Of a DNA stretch of 64,000 nt, positions 18,775-27,425 are shown one piece after another. The DNA lies in the NCBI RefSeq assembly GCF_900099995.1, contig NZ_FNCZ01000001.1:1488001-1552000 (forward strand). The letters run 5' to 3'. A program made the position numbers and the translations under genes. Numbering within the stretch: position 1 is the first letter of the stretch; each line of letters begins with the position of its first letter. The DNA comes from Winogradskyella thalassocola. GTDB taxonomy: Bacteria > Bacteroidota > Bacteroidia > Flavobacteriales > Flavobacteriaceae. Under the pieces are notes generated by a model. The model made no database searches, was not told the DNA's origin, and saw nothing but the letters and a program-made list of their open reading frames with translations.

Positions 18775-19161
18775 TTAATTAAGTGCAAAAGGAGCACTCA
18801 ATTTAAAAGAAGGAATATAAACTTTAAATTTATTGGTTTTAGAAAGGTTAACCATATTGTAATGACCACTCATAGCTCCAAAAGGGGAAGTTAATAAGCA
18901 ACCAGAATTATAGGTGTGAGATTCTCCAGGTTTTAAGACTGGTTTTTTACCAATAACACCTTCGCCTTCAATTATTTCTTCGTTATTTAAAGCGTCAAGA
19001 ATTCGCCAATGTCTAGAATTTAACTGAACAGAATCCTTACTTTGGTTTTCAATAGTTACTTTATAACCAAAGGCGAAGTGCACTTTATAATTTTTATAAA
19101 ATGTACCTTCAAAATTGGTTTCCACAGTGATTTTTATGCCGCTTGTAACTTGTTGTACCAT
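18775..19161 (-). CDS. apaG: ApaG-domain protein
   Basis: A 128-residue single-domain ApaG protein (immunoglobulin-like beta-sandwich). The family pattern is clear: F-F-Y-VTIENQSKDSVQLNSRHWRI, then EGEGVIGKKPVLKPGESHTYNSGC and GAMSGHY. In enterobacteria ApaG is linked to Co2+/Mg2+ phenotypes; its biochemical role is not settled. It is a stand-alone gene here. Confidence 0.93.
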   Translation of the reverse strand: MVQQVTSGIKITVETNFEGTFYKNYKVHFAFGYKVTIENQSKDSVQLNSRHWRILDALNNEEIIEGEGVIGKKPVLKPGESHTYNSGCLLTSPFGAMSGHYNMVNLSKTNKFKVYIPSFKLSAPFALN

Positions 19162-19320
19162 AAGTGAGAGATTAATCTATGCTAAAATAACATAATTTTT
19201 GAATGAAGCATTATAATTCGGGTAAGTGGTTGTAATTTTTAACAGTTCACTAATTCGAATCTGTTATAATTTCAGAAAAAAGAAATATTGAGTGCTATAT
19301 TGTTTTTATAGTAATTGGAT

Positions 19321-20574
19321 CTAATTAGTAATATTTACTGAAGTTGCTTCTCCAAACCCAATAAGTCTATCGTAACGAGAGCCCAAATCCTTATAGTAAA
19401 CCAAGACTTTATAATTGTTTTCAGTTTCCCAAAAATTGCCGCTGATTGCTCCTTCATCTATTTTTCCAGTTTTTTTATCGACGGTTACAAACTTGTAATT
19501 ATAAAATCCTTGTTTCAGTAACATTGTTGTTTCGTAGCGCTTGCTTTCAGGATTATAAAGCATCTGAGTTAATGGTTCTATAGTAAAATAATTAAAATTA
19601 CCATAAACATGAATATTCTTAGTCTTTAGTTCGTCTTGTAATAATGAGAAATGCACCTTAACATAATCTGCTTCAATATCTGGGCTGTCCCTATCTATTA
19701 CGGTGACTAAAAAATTACCGTTAATATCAGGGTTATAGGTGTATGGTCTGTCTTTTCTACTTATGTTGGTGTAGAGGAAGTTGTGATAAAGGTCTTTTAA
19801 TTCAATATATTGAACTCCAACATTGGCAGCTCTAACATCTTTGTTTTCGAAAAATAAATATTCGTTACCACCCCAAAATGCAGATTCAGTATCATAACGA
19901 TATATAAGTTCGTTGCCTAAAGTGTATTGTGGTTTTAGGTCGGAAATGGCTGTATTTAAATTGTTATTCTGAATAATAACGGTTTTAATCGTTTCTAAAG
20001 GATTGTTAAGATTCATGCCATTCGTTGTGATAACGAGGTCTACAGATTGTTTTTCTGCAATAAATTTAACGTTTCTAGAACGTTTTACATTGACCCCAAC
20101 ATTAGCTAAGTCTTCATATACCATAAATTTTCTACTGAACATAAGCTCGTCGTAATCATCATAAATAGAAATCATATAATTTCCACTTTTTAATAAGCCA
20201 CGTGTTTGTGTGTTTGGTATCGCTAAATTATAATGAGAATATATTTGATAAGTATTAAATGAATTTTCGTAGTCTAAAATTCGTTGGTTATCTAAACCAC
20301 TTAGATATTCTGATTTCACTAAATTAGACGGAGTCCAATCAAAATTAAAATGCTCAATAACATAGTAGAAGTCTTCCTCGTCACCAGTTAGGGCATCAAA
20401 TTCTAACATTAAAGATTCACCAAGTTTTAAAACCGGTAATTGCCCTTGAGTAGTATTACTTTTAAATGTAATGGTTTTTATAAAATCTGGCGGATTAAGC
20501 TCCTTAGCGACTTGAGAAAAAAGAATTGTAGGAAATAGTAAAAGTAATAAACTGTTAAAAAATGTTTTTTTCAT
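19321..20574 (-). CDS. T9SS plug protein (DUF5103)
   Basis: A 417-residue protein with a signal peptide (ending ILFSQ, residue ~21) and the family sequence pattern of DUF5103: an all-beta N-domain with YYVIEHFNFDWTPSNLVKSEY and LDNQRILDYENSFNTYQIYSHY, and a C-domain with NIHVYGNFNYF and GFYNYKF. In the F. johnsoniae T9SS the protein of this family plugs the SprA translocon when no substrate is present. It is divergent from nqrA. Confidence 0.85.
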   Translation of the reverse strand: MKKTFFNSLLLLLFPTILFSQVAKELNPPDFIKTITFKSNTTQGQLPVLKLGESLMLEFDALTGDEEDFYYVIEHFNFDWTPSNLVKSEYLSGLDNQRILDYENSFNTYQIYSHYNLAIPNTQTRGLLKSGNYMISIYDDYDELMFSRKFMVYEDLANVGVNVKRSRNVKFIAEKQSVDLVITTNGMNLNNPLETIKTVIIQNNNLNTAISDLKPQYTLGNELIYRYDTESAFWGGNEYLFFENKDVRAANVGVQYIELKDLYHNFLYTNISRKDRPYTYNPDINGNFLVTVIDRDSPDIEADYVKVHFSLLQDELKTKNIHVYGNFNYFTIEPLTQMLYNPESKRYETTMLLKQGFYNYKFVTVDKKTGKIDEGAISGNFWETENNYKVLVYYKDLGSRYDRLIGFGEATSVNITN

Positions 20575-20670
20575 TTTATTAGAAATCTTAGCGTATAAAT
20601 ATAATCAAAATCTATGCCTTAAAACAGGCTTCTTATTTATAATGATTACAAATAAAAAAGTTGCTGTAAT

Positions 20671-20704
20671 TTGAGCCTTAATTAACCATTAATTCGTAAA
20701 TTTG
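20671..20704 (+). promoter_or_regulatory. Promoter of the nqr operon
   Basis: A TTG (20671-20673) is followed after 23 bases by TAAATTTG (20697-20704), fitting the flavobacterial TTG-N17-23-TAnnTTTG promoter. The -7 ends 33 bases before the nqrA ATG. Confidence 0.6.
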
Positions 20705-20737
20705 CACCGATTTTTAGATAACTAATCTTTAAAAGAT

Positions 20738-22090
20738 ATGTCAAAAGACATCAAAATTAAAAAGGGTTTAGATATAAAGTTGATTGGTGAAGCCGAGCAA
20801 ACTATTGAAAATGCTATTATTAGCAATTTTTACTCTATTAAACCTGAGGATTTCCATAGTATTATTCCAAAACTTGTAGCTAAAGAAGGTACACATGTTA
20901 AAGCAGGTGAGACTTTGTTTTATAATAAGGATAATGAAGCCATGAAGTTTGTTTCGCCAGTTTCTGGTGAGATAACCGAAGTGCAGCGTGGACCAAGACG
21001 TCGTATAGACGCGATTAAAATTACAGCAGACAAAGAACAAACTTATGCGGATTTTGGCAAGTTTGATTTAAATGCGGATGCTGAAAAAACTAAAGCACAT
21101 TTGTTAGCTACAGGATGTTGGGCTTTTATAAAACAACGTCCTTACGATGTTATTGCAAAAGCAGATCGTACACCAAAAGCTATTTTTGTTTCTGGATATG
21201 CAAGTGCTCCATTAGCGGCAGATTTAGACTTTACCTTAGCGGGAAAAGAAGCTGAATTGCAAGCAGCAATTACAGCATTGTCTAAGTTTACAGATGGTGG
21301 TGTTCATATTTCTGTAGGTGCAAATTCTAATTCGCCTCTAGCAAATTTACAAAACGCCATTACTCATAAGGTTTCTGGGCCACATCCTTCAGGGAATGTT
21401 GGTACTTTAATTAATAAGGTTAATCCTGTTAATAAAGGTGAAACGGTTTGGACTGTGAATGCACAAGATCTAGTTATAATTGGTGAATTGCTTTTAACAG
21501 GTAAGTTTAACGCAGAACGTATTATTGCTTTAGCAGGATCTTCAGTTAAAAAACCAAGATATTTTAGAACAAAATTAGGTTCTGAAATCGCAACTATGGT
21601 TTATGATAACGGAGTTGAAAGAGATGGTAACGATCGTTTTATTTCAGGGAATGTATTGTCTGGAAAACGTGTTCAGCCAGATGGTTACTTAGATTATTAC
21701 AGTAATGTAATTTCGGTAATCCCTGAAGGTAACGACTACGAGTTATTTGGATGGAATAAACCAGTATTTGATAAAGTCTCTAACACAAGAGCTTTAACTT
21801 TTTCTTGGTTAACACCAAATAAGAAATATGACTTAAATACTAATATGAATGGTGAGCATAGAAATTTTGTGCTTACAGGAAATTACGAGCAAGTTTTTCC
21901 ATTAGATATTTATCCAATGCAAATTTTGAAATCATGTTTGTATAAAGATTTAGATGAAATGGAGGCTTTAGGCATGTATGAAGTAGCTCCTGAAGATTTT
22001 GCTTTAACAGAATTTGTATGTGTGTCTAAACAACCACATCAGCAAATCATTAGAGCAGGCTTGGATTTAATGTTAGAAGAAATCGGTTAA
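20738..22090 (+). CDS. nqrA: Na+-translocating NADH:quinone reductase subunit A
   Basis: A 450-residue peripheral subunit of Na+-NQR, the respiratory complex that oxidises NADH, reduces quinone and exports Na+. N-terminal IKIKKGLDIKL and a lipoyl-like segment (HVKAGETLFYNKDNEAMKFVSPVSGEI) are typical. It is the first gene of the complete nqrABCDEF operon. Length is normal. Confidence 0.96.
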   Translation: MSKDIKIKKGLDIKLIGEAEQTIENAIISNFYSIKPEDFHSIIPKLVAKEGTHVKAGETLFYNKDNEAMKFVSPVSGEITEVQRGPRRRIDAIKITADKEQTYADFGKFDLNADAEKTKAHLLATGCWAFIKQRPYDVIAKADRTPKAIFVSGYASAPLAADLDFTLAGKEAELQAAITALSKFTDGGVHISVGANSNSPLANLQNAITHKVSGPHPSGNVGTLINKVNPVNKGETVWTVNAQDLVIIGELLLTGKFNAERIIALAGSSVKKPRYFRTKLGSEIATMVYDNGVERDGNDRFISGNVLSGKRVQPDGYLDYYSNVISVIPEGNDYELFGWNKPVFDKVSNTRALTFSWLTPNKKYDLNTNMNGEHRNFVLTGNYEQVFPLDIYPMQILKSCLYKDLDEMEALGMYEVAPEDFALTEFVCVSKQPHQQIIRAGLDLMLEEIG

Positions 22091-22100
22091 AAAATAGATA

Positions 22101-23327
22101 ATGGGTTTAAAACAAAACTTACATAATTTAAGAGAAAAATATAAAGGAACTAAGATGGCACCAGCCTTCAATGCCTTACATACTTTTCTTTATACGCCTA
22201 ATGATACTGCACATGGTGGTACACATATTAAGGCAGCAGATGATTTAAAACGTACAATGAACACGGTAATTATGGCATTAATTCCGTGCTTAATTTTCGG
22301 TATGTTTAATGCAGGTTATCAGCATTATTTGGCTGCAGGAGAAATAGAAGCTGTAACAAGCGGTTTCTTTAGTAGTGAATTCTGGACTTTACAGAATTTT
22401 ACTTTAGGTTTTTGGAAAATACTACCGATACTAATTATTTCTTATGGTGTTGGTTTAGGTGTTGAGTTCCTTTTCGCAGTTATAAAAGGTCACGAAGTAG
22501 AAGAAGGGTACTTAGTAACAGGGATGTTAGTACCATTAATTGTACCAATCGATATTCCATTATGGATGTTAGTTGTAGCCGTTATTTTCGGTGTTGTAAT
22601 TGGTAAAGAAGTATTTGGTGGTACAGGGATGAATATTTTAAACCCTGCTTTAACCATTAGAGCTTTCTTATTCTTCGCTTATCCGACTTGGATGAGTGGT
22701 GATAAAGTTTGGGTAGAAGGTGCTGTAGAAAGAACTAAAGAAATTGCAAATGGCTCAACCGCTGATGCTATTTCTGGAGAAACCATATTGGGGAGTCTGG
22801 CGCAATCGCATGGAGTTGATTATTCAGTTATGGATATGTTCTATGGATTTATTCCGGGTTCCATAGGTGAAACATCTACATTGTTAATCTTGTTAGGTGG
22901 TTTATTTCTGGTTTTTACTAAAATTGGAAGTTGGAGAATAATGCTAAGTTCTGTTATTGGTGCTTTAGTAATGGGGTACATCTTTAACCTAGTCGTAGCA
23001 GCAGGATGGATTACAGATACAAGTAAGTTTTATGGTTTAATGAGTACTGAGTTCTGGCACCATTTATTAATTGGTGGTATGGCATTTGGTATTGTGTATA
23101 TGGCAACAGACCCTGTTACCGCATCTCAAACTAATAAAGGGAAATGGATTTACGGTTTTCTAATAGGTTTTGTGTCTATTATGATTCGTGTCTTTAACCC
23201 TGCGTATCCAGAAGGAGTAATGTTAGCAATATTGTTAATGAATGTGTTTGCACCAACAATCGATCATTATGTGGTACAAGGCAATGTGAAAAGAAGATTA
23301 AAAAGAGCAAAAATAAAAACAGCTTAA
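22101..23327 (+). CDS. nqrB: Na+-NQR subunit B (membrane, FMN- and riboflavin-binding)
   Basis: A 408-residue polytopic subunit. Conserved segments such as GKEVFGGTGMNILNPALTIRAFLFFAYP (read here in two parts, GKEVFGGTGMN and NPALTIRAF) are present. The flavinylation site, where ApbE links FMN to threonine, is expected near residue 228. The sequence there is DAISGETIL, with Glu227 where the usual SGAT motif has Ala; the acceptor Thr228 is kept. Starts 10 bases after nqrA. Confidence 0.95.
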   Translation: MGLKQNLHNLREKYKGTKMAPAFNALHTFLYTPNDTAHGGTHIKAADDLKRTMNTVIMALIPCLIFGMFNAGYQHYLAAGEIEAVTSGFFSSEFWTLQNFTLGFWKILPILIISYGVGLGVEFLFAVIKGHEVEEGYLVTGMLVPLIVPIDIPLWMLVVAVIFGVVIGKEVFGGTGMNILNPALTIRAFLFFAYPTWMSGDKVWVEGAVERTKEIANGSTADAISGETILGSLAQSHGVDYSVMDMFYGFIPGSIGETSTLLILLGGLFLVFTKIGSWRIMLSSVIGALVMGYIFNLVVAAGWITDTSKFYGLMSTEFWHHLLIGGMAFGIVYMATDPVTASQTNKGKWIYGFLIGFVSIMIRVFNPAYPEGVMLAILLMNVFAPTIDHYVVQGNVKRRLKRAKIKTA

Positions 23328-23330
23328 ATT

Positions 23331-24080
23331 ATGGCAATCGATACAGATAAAAATAGTTATACCATTATTTTTGCCATTGTTATGGTATTAGTGGTGGGAT
23401 CTATACTTGCAGGACTTGCTTCAGGCTTAAAACCTTTAGTGGATGCTAATAAACGTTTTGAAAAACAACAGAATATATTGTATGCCATGGGTATTAATGC
23501 CAATGAAGGTACAAGCGATGTTGAATTTATTTCTACAGATAAGGTAGAAGACGAATTTACGAGCACTATTACTAAGCAATATGTTATTGAAGGGACTAAA
23601 GTTTCTGAAGATTCTGAGGCTTATTTAATAGATATTAAAAAAGAGGAGTCTAAAGCTAAAGACGCTAGCTATACAAGAAGATTACCATTGTTTGAAGGTG
23701 AAAAAGATGGCCAGCCAATCTATGTTATTCCAATTAGAGGTAAAGGATTATGGGATGCTATCTGGGGATTTGTAGCCGTTGATAAATCAATGACAATACA
23801 AGGTGTGTTTTTTGACCATGCAGGTGAAACACCAGGTTTAGGGGCAGAGATTAAACAACGTTACTTTATGGATGATTTTGCTGGTGAGCATTTATTGAAT
23901 GATGCAGGTGTTTATAAAGGAATAAATGTTGCTAAAGGAAATGCTGATCCTAAAAATGAAAGGAAGAGCGACAATGCCGTTGACGCAATTGCAGGAGCTA
24001 CAATTACAGGAGATGGTGTAACTGCAATGATTATGAAAGATTTAAAAATGTACGTGCCTTATTTCAAGACATTAAAATAA
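23331..24080 (+). CDS. nqrC: Na+-NQR subunit C (covalent FMN)
   Basis: A 249-residue subunit with one N-terminal membrane helix (residues ~10-31) and a periplasmic FMN-binding domain. GETPGLGAEI at ~165-174 is the conserved loop, and the flavinylation motif is DAIAGATIT with acceptor Thr224. The residue before GAT is Ala rather than the common Ser. Starts 3 bases after nqrB. Confidence 0.95.
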   Translation: MAIDTDKNSYTIIFAIVMVLVVGSILAGLASGLKPLVDANKRFEKQQNILYAMGINANEGTSDVEFISTDKVEDEFTSTITKQYVIEGTKVSEDSEAYLIDIKKEESKAKDASYTRRLPLFEGEKDGQPIYVIPIRGKGLWDAIWGFVAVDKSMTIQGVFFDHAGETPGLGAEIKQRYFMDDFAGEHLLNDAGVYKGINVAKGNADPKNERKSDNAVDAIAGATITGDGVTAMIMKDLKMYVPYFKTLK

Positions 24081-24086
24081 AAATGT

Positions 24087-24731
24087 ATGGGACTTTTATC
24101 AAAAAAAGATAGTAAACTAATATTAGATCCTTTAGCGGATAACAACCCAATTACCATTCAGGTATTAGGTATTTGTTCAGCTTTAGCGATTACAGCACAG
24201 TTAAAGCCATCGATTGTAATGGCAATTTCTGTTGTCTTTGTTCTTAGTGTAGGTAACGTAGTAATCTCTTTAATGAGAAATATCATTCCTTCTAAAATTA
24301 GAATTATTGTACAATTAATCGTTGTAGCAACGTTGGTTATTATAGTAGATCAGGTATTAAAAGCATTTGCTTATACTTTAAGTAAGGAGCTTTCAGTATT
24401 TATTGGTTTAATTATTACCAACTGTATCATTATGGGACGTTTTGAAGCTTTTGCTTTAGCAAATAAACCATGGCAATCATTTTTAGATGGTCTTGGTAAT
24501 GCAGCGGGTTATGGTCTAATACTTATAATCGTTGGTTTCTTTAGAGAGCTTTTAGGTTCGGGAACTTTATTCGGATTTAAAGTACTTGGAGATTCTGTGG
24601 AAAAAACAGGATTATACGCTATTGGTTATGAGAATAACGGATTTATGGTATTACCTCCTATGGCTTTAATTGTAGTTGGTTTGATCATTTGGGTACAACG
24701 TAGTAGAAATAAAGAATTAATAGAAGACTAA
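24087..24731 (+). CDS. nqrD: Na+-NQR subunit D
   Basis: A 214-residue membrane subunit of the NqrD/RnfE family with about six helices. NPITIQVLGICSALA, IGLIITNCIIMGRFEAFA and GLGNAAGYGLILI are family segments; the cysteines in LGICS and TNCI correspond to those holding the intramembrane iron-sulfur site formed with NqrE. Starts 6 bases after nqrC. Confidence 0.95.
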   Translation: MGLLSKKDSKLILDPLADNNPITIQVLGICSALAITAQLKPSIVMAISVVFVLSVGNVVISLMRNIIPSKIRIIVQLIVVATLVIIVDQVLKAFAYTLSKELSVFIGLIITNCIIMGRFEAFALANKPWQSFLDGLGNAAGYGLILIIVGFFRELLGSGTLFGFKVLGDSVEKTGLYAIGYENNGFMVLPPMALIVVGLIIWVQRSRNKELIED

Positions 24732-24806
24732 ATTAGTTTATGGTTACTAGTTGTTTGTTGATACAACTCTTCAACAACTAAGAACTAACAACTAAAAACA
24801 AAATAT

Positions 24807-25550
24807 ATGGAACATATAGAATTATTTTTCAAATCGATATTTGTAGACAACATGGTTTTTGCATACTTCTTAGGTATGTGTTCTTACTTAGCTGTGTCTA
24901 AGAAAGTATCTACAGCAGTAGGTTTAGGAGCTGCGGTAATTTTTGTATTAGCAATTACAGTGCCTTTAAACTGGTTATTAGATCAGTATCTTTTACAAGA
25001 AGGAGCTTTAACATGGTTAGGACCTGAATATGCAGATTACGACTTAGGTTTCTTATCATTCATTATGTTTATTGCAACTATTGCAACGATGGTTCAATTA
25101 GTTGAAATCATAGTAGAAAAATTTTCACCATCATTATATAATTCACTTGGTATCTTTTTACCTTTAATTGCAGTTAACTGTGCAATATTAGGTGGTTCGT
25201 TATTTATGCAATCTCGTGAAATTGAAACTTTAGGATTAGCACTTAATTATGGTATTGGATCAGGAATTGGCTGGTTTTTAGCGATTGTAGCTATTGCCGC
25301 AATTAGAGAAAAAATTAGATATAGTAATGTGCCTGCACCTTTAAGAGGGTTAGGAATTACATTTATTATTACGGGTTTAATGGCGATTGGTTTTATGAGT
25401 TTTGGCGGTATGCTTACAGGAGGTGAAGAAGAAGCAACTGAAGCGACTAAGGAAGATACTGTTGGAATGGTTATTACTAATACAGCAGATGTAAAAGATG
25501 AGACGTCTAGTCTTGTTATTGAAACAACAAACGATACGGATAAAAATTAA
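24807..25550 (+). CDS. nqrE: Na+-NQR subunit E with C-terminal acidic tail
   Basis: A 247-residue membrane subunit (NqrE/RnfA family) with six helices. The conserved cysteines are in [10 protein letters not shown] and [13 protein letters not shown], expected to share an Fe-S centre with NqrD. The core ends near residue 205; about 40 extra residues follow, rich in Glu, Thr and Asp ([16 protein letters not shown] and onward), whereas NqrE is usually ~200 residues. Unlike the other junctions in the operon, a 75-base spacer with partly self-complementary GTTGTT/AACAAC repeats separates it from nqrD. Confidence 0.93.
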   Translation: MEHIELFFKSIFVDNMVFAYFLGMCSYLAVSKKVSTAVGLGAAVIFVLAITVPLNWLLDQYLLQEGALTWLGPEYADYDLGFLSFIMFIATIATMVQLVEIIVEKFSPSLYNSLGIFLPLIAVNCAILGGSLFMQSREIETLGLALNYGIGSGIGWFLAIVAIAAIREKIRYSNVPAPLRGLGITFIITGLMAIGFMSFGGMLTGGEEEATEATKEDTVGMVITNTADVKDETSSLVIETTNDTDKN

Positions 25551-25558
25551 TAAGGAAT

Positions 25559-26866
25559 ATGGTATTAGCAGCAAGCACAATAGGAACGGTCATCACTACA
25601 GTTGTCGCGTTTTTAGTAGTTACTTTATTATTGGTATCGCTTTTACTTGTAGTGAAACAAAAACTGTCTCCATCAGGACCAGTTAAAATCACTATTAATG
25701 GTGAACGTGAAATTGAAGTAGGATCTGGAGATACACTATTAAGTACTTTAGGAGCACAAAAAATATTCTTACCATCTGCATGTGGTGGAGGTGGAACTTG
25801 TATTCAGTGTGAATGTCATGTTTTATCTGGTGGAGGTGAAGCGCTTCCAACAGAGACCCCTCACTTTTCAAGAAAAGAATTAGCACAAGGTGCACGTCTA
25901 TCTTGTCAGGTAAAAGTAAAGCAGGATATGGAGATTACCATTCCTGAAGAAGTTTTCGGAATTAAAAAATGGGAAGCAACCGTTGTACGTAATTATAACG
26001 TTGCCTCATTTATCAAGGAATTTGTAGTAGAAATTCCTGAGGATATGGGTTATAAAGCTGGAGGTTATATTCAGATTGAAATTCCTAATTGCGAAGTTAA
26101 ATTTGCAGACATGGATATTACAGCGCATCCAGAAGAGCACGAAACACCAGATAAGTTTCAAGCAGAATGGGACAAGTTTAATCTTTGGCCTTTAGTAATG
26201 AAAAACACAGAAACAGTAGAGAGAGCTTATTCTATGGCTTCTTACCCTGCTGAAGGACGTGAGATTATGTTAAACGTTCGTATTGCGACTCCACCATGGG
26301 ATCGTGCTAAAAACGGTTGGATGGATGTAAATCCAGGTGTAGCATCATCATACATATTTAACCAAAAGCCAGGTGACAAAGTTGTTATTTCTGGACCTTA
26401 CGGTGAATTCTTCATCAATGAGTCAGATAGCGAAATGCTTTACGTTGGTGGTGGTGCAGGTATGGCACCAATGCGTTCTCACTTATATCATTTATTCAAA
26501 ACCTTAAAAACAGGTCGTAAAGTAACTTATTGGTATGGCGGACGTTCTAAACGTGAATTGTTTTACTTAGAGCACTTCCGTGAGTTAGAAAGAGATTTCC
26601 CTAACTTTAAATTTTACCTAGCATTATCTGAACCAATGGAAGAAGATAACTGGAAAGTAAAAGAAAATATTGATGCACCAGGGGATGGTTTTGTAGGCTT
26701 TATTCACAATTGTGTTATCGATAACTACTTAAGTCTTCATGATGCACCAGAAGATATCGAATTATATTTCTGTGGACCACCATTGATGAACCAAGCTGTT
26801 CAGAAAATGGGTGAAGATTTCGGAATCCCAGATGAGCATATTAGATTTGATGACTTTGGAGGCTAG
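25559..26866 (+). CDS. nqrF: Na+-NQR subunit F (NADH dehydrogenase, 2Fe-2S and FAD)
   Basis: A 435-residue electron-input subunit: N-terminal membrane helix (~10-32), a 2Fe-2S ferredoxin domain with Cys75, Cys81, Cys84 and Cys116, then FAD-binding (RAYSMASYP) and NAD-binding (GGGAGMAPMRSH, YFCGPPLMN) domains. It starts 8 bases after nqrE and ends the operon, which is closed by a strong terminator. Confidence 0.96.
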   Translation: MVLAASTIGTVITTVVAFLVVTLLLVSLLLVVKQKLSPSGPVKITINGEREIEVGSGDTLLSTLGAQKIFLPSACGGGGTCIQCECHVLSGGGEALPTETPHFSRKELAQGARLSCQVKVKQDMEITIPEEVFGIKKWEATVVRNYNVASFIKEFVVEIPEDMGYKAGGYIQIEIPNCEVKFADMDITAHPEEHETPDKFQAEWDKFNLWPLVMKNTETVERAYSMASYPAEGREIMLNVRIATPPWDRAKNGWMDVNPGVASSYIFNQKPGDKVVISGPYGEFFINESDSEMLYVGGGAGMAPMRSHLYHLFKTLKTGRKVTYWYGGRSKRELFYLEHFRELERDFPNFKFYLALSEPMEEDNWKVKENIDAPGDGFVGFIHNCVIDNYLSLHDAPEDIELYFCGPPLMNQAVQKMGEDFGIPDEHIRFDDFGG

Positions 26867-26930
26867 TCGTAAGACAATATATTCAAAATAATCGTTCTAC
26901 TTTTAAAAGTGGAATCTAGATATAATATAA

Positions 26931-26958
26931 AACCAACTCAAATGAGTTGGTTTTTTTT
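26931..26958 (+). terminator. Rho-independent terminator of the nqr operon
   Basis: AACCAACTCA and TGAGTTGGTT are perfect 10-base arms around a 2-base AA loop, followed by eight T. Confidence 0.9.
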
Positions 26959-27023
26959 GTTTAAACTTTAAATAATTTAATACCGAATTCTGTTGCTATT
27001 GTAAGATAATACGATAGTTCTAT

Positions 27024-27425
27024 TTATTTCGCCAACTCTAGTTGTAAGATTTCTTTTAAGGTATCTGTAGATATGGGTTTTATGATGTAATTGGATATCG
27101 TTTTATAGCGTTTTGCGCGATTTACGTCTATAGGGTCTATAGATGAACTTACGATATATATTGTAATCAATTTATGAGATTCAATCTTAACAAACTCATC
27201 TAAAAAGTCCCAACCATCCATTATAGGCATGTTAATGTCTAATAGTATTATATCTGGAACATCTTCACCCGAAATCATTATTGGTTTTAAGTTATTTATG
27301 GCTTCTTGTCCATTTTTAAAAACCATAAAAGACTTACAAAAATCTGATAATTCCATCATTCTTTTGGCTCCGAAAATAAATATGGGATCATCATCGATGA
27401 TACATGCTACGTCAATTTTATTCAT
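27024..27425 (-). CDS. Single-domain response regulator (CheY-like)
   Basis: A 133-residue receiver domain alone, with the acidic pair DDD at 11-13, phospho-acceptor Asp63 in ILLDINMPIMDGW, Ser in IVSSS near 98 and the KP pair (IIKPIS) near residue 122. It overlaps the 3' end of the upstream PAS kinase by 8 bases, so the pair is translated together and probably forms a phosphorelay. There is no DNA-binding domain; it likely acts through protein contacts. Confidence 0.9.
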   Translation of the reverse strand: MNKIDVACIIDDDPIFIFGAKRMMELSDFCKSFMVFKNGQEAINNLKPIMISGEDVPDIILLDINMPIMDGWDFLDEFVKIESHKLITIYIVSSSIDPIDVNRAKRYKTISNYIIKPISTDTLKEILQLELAK

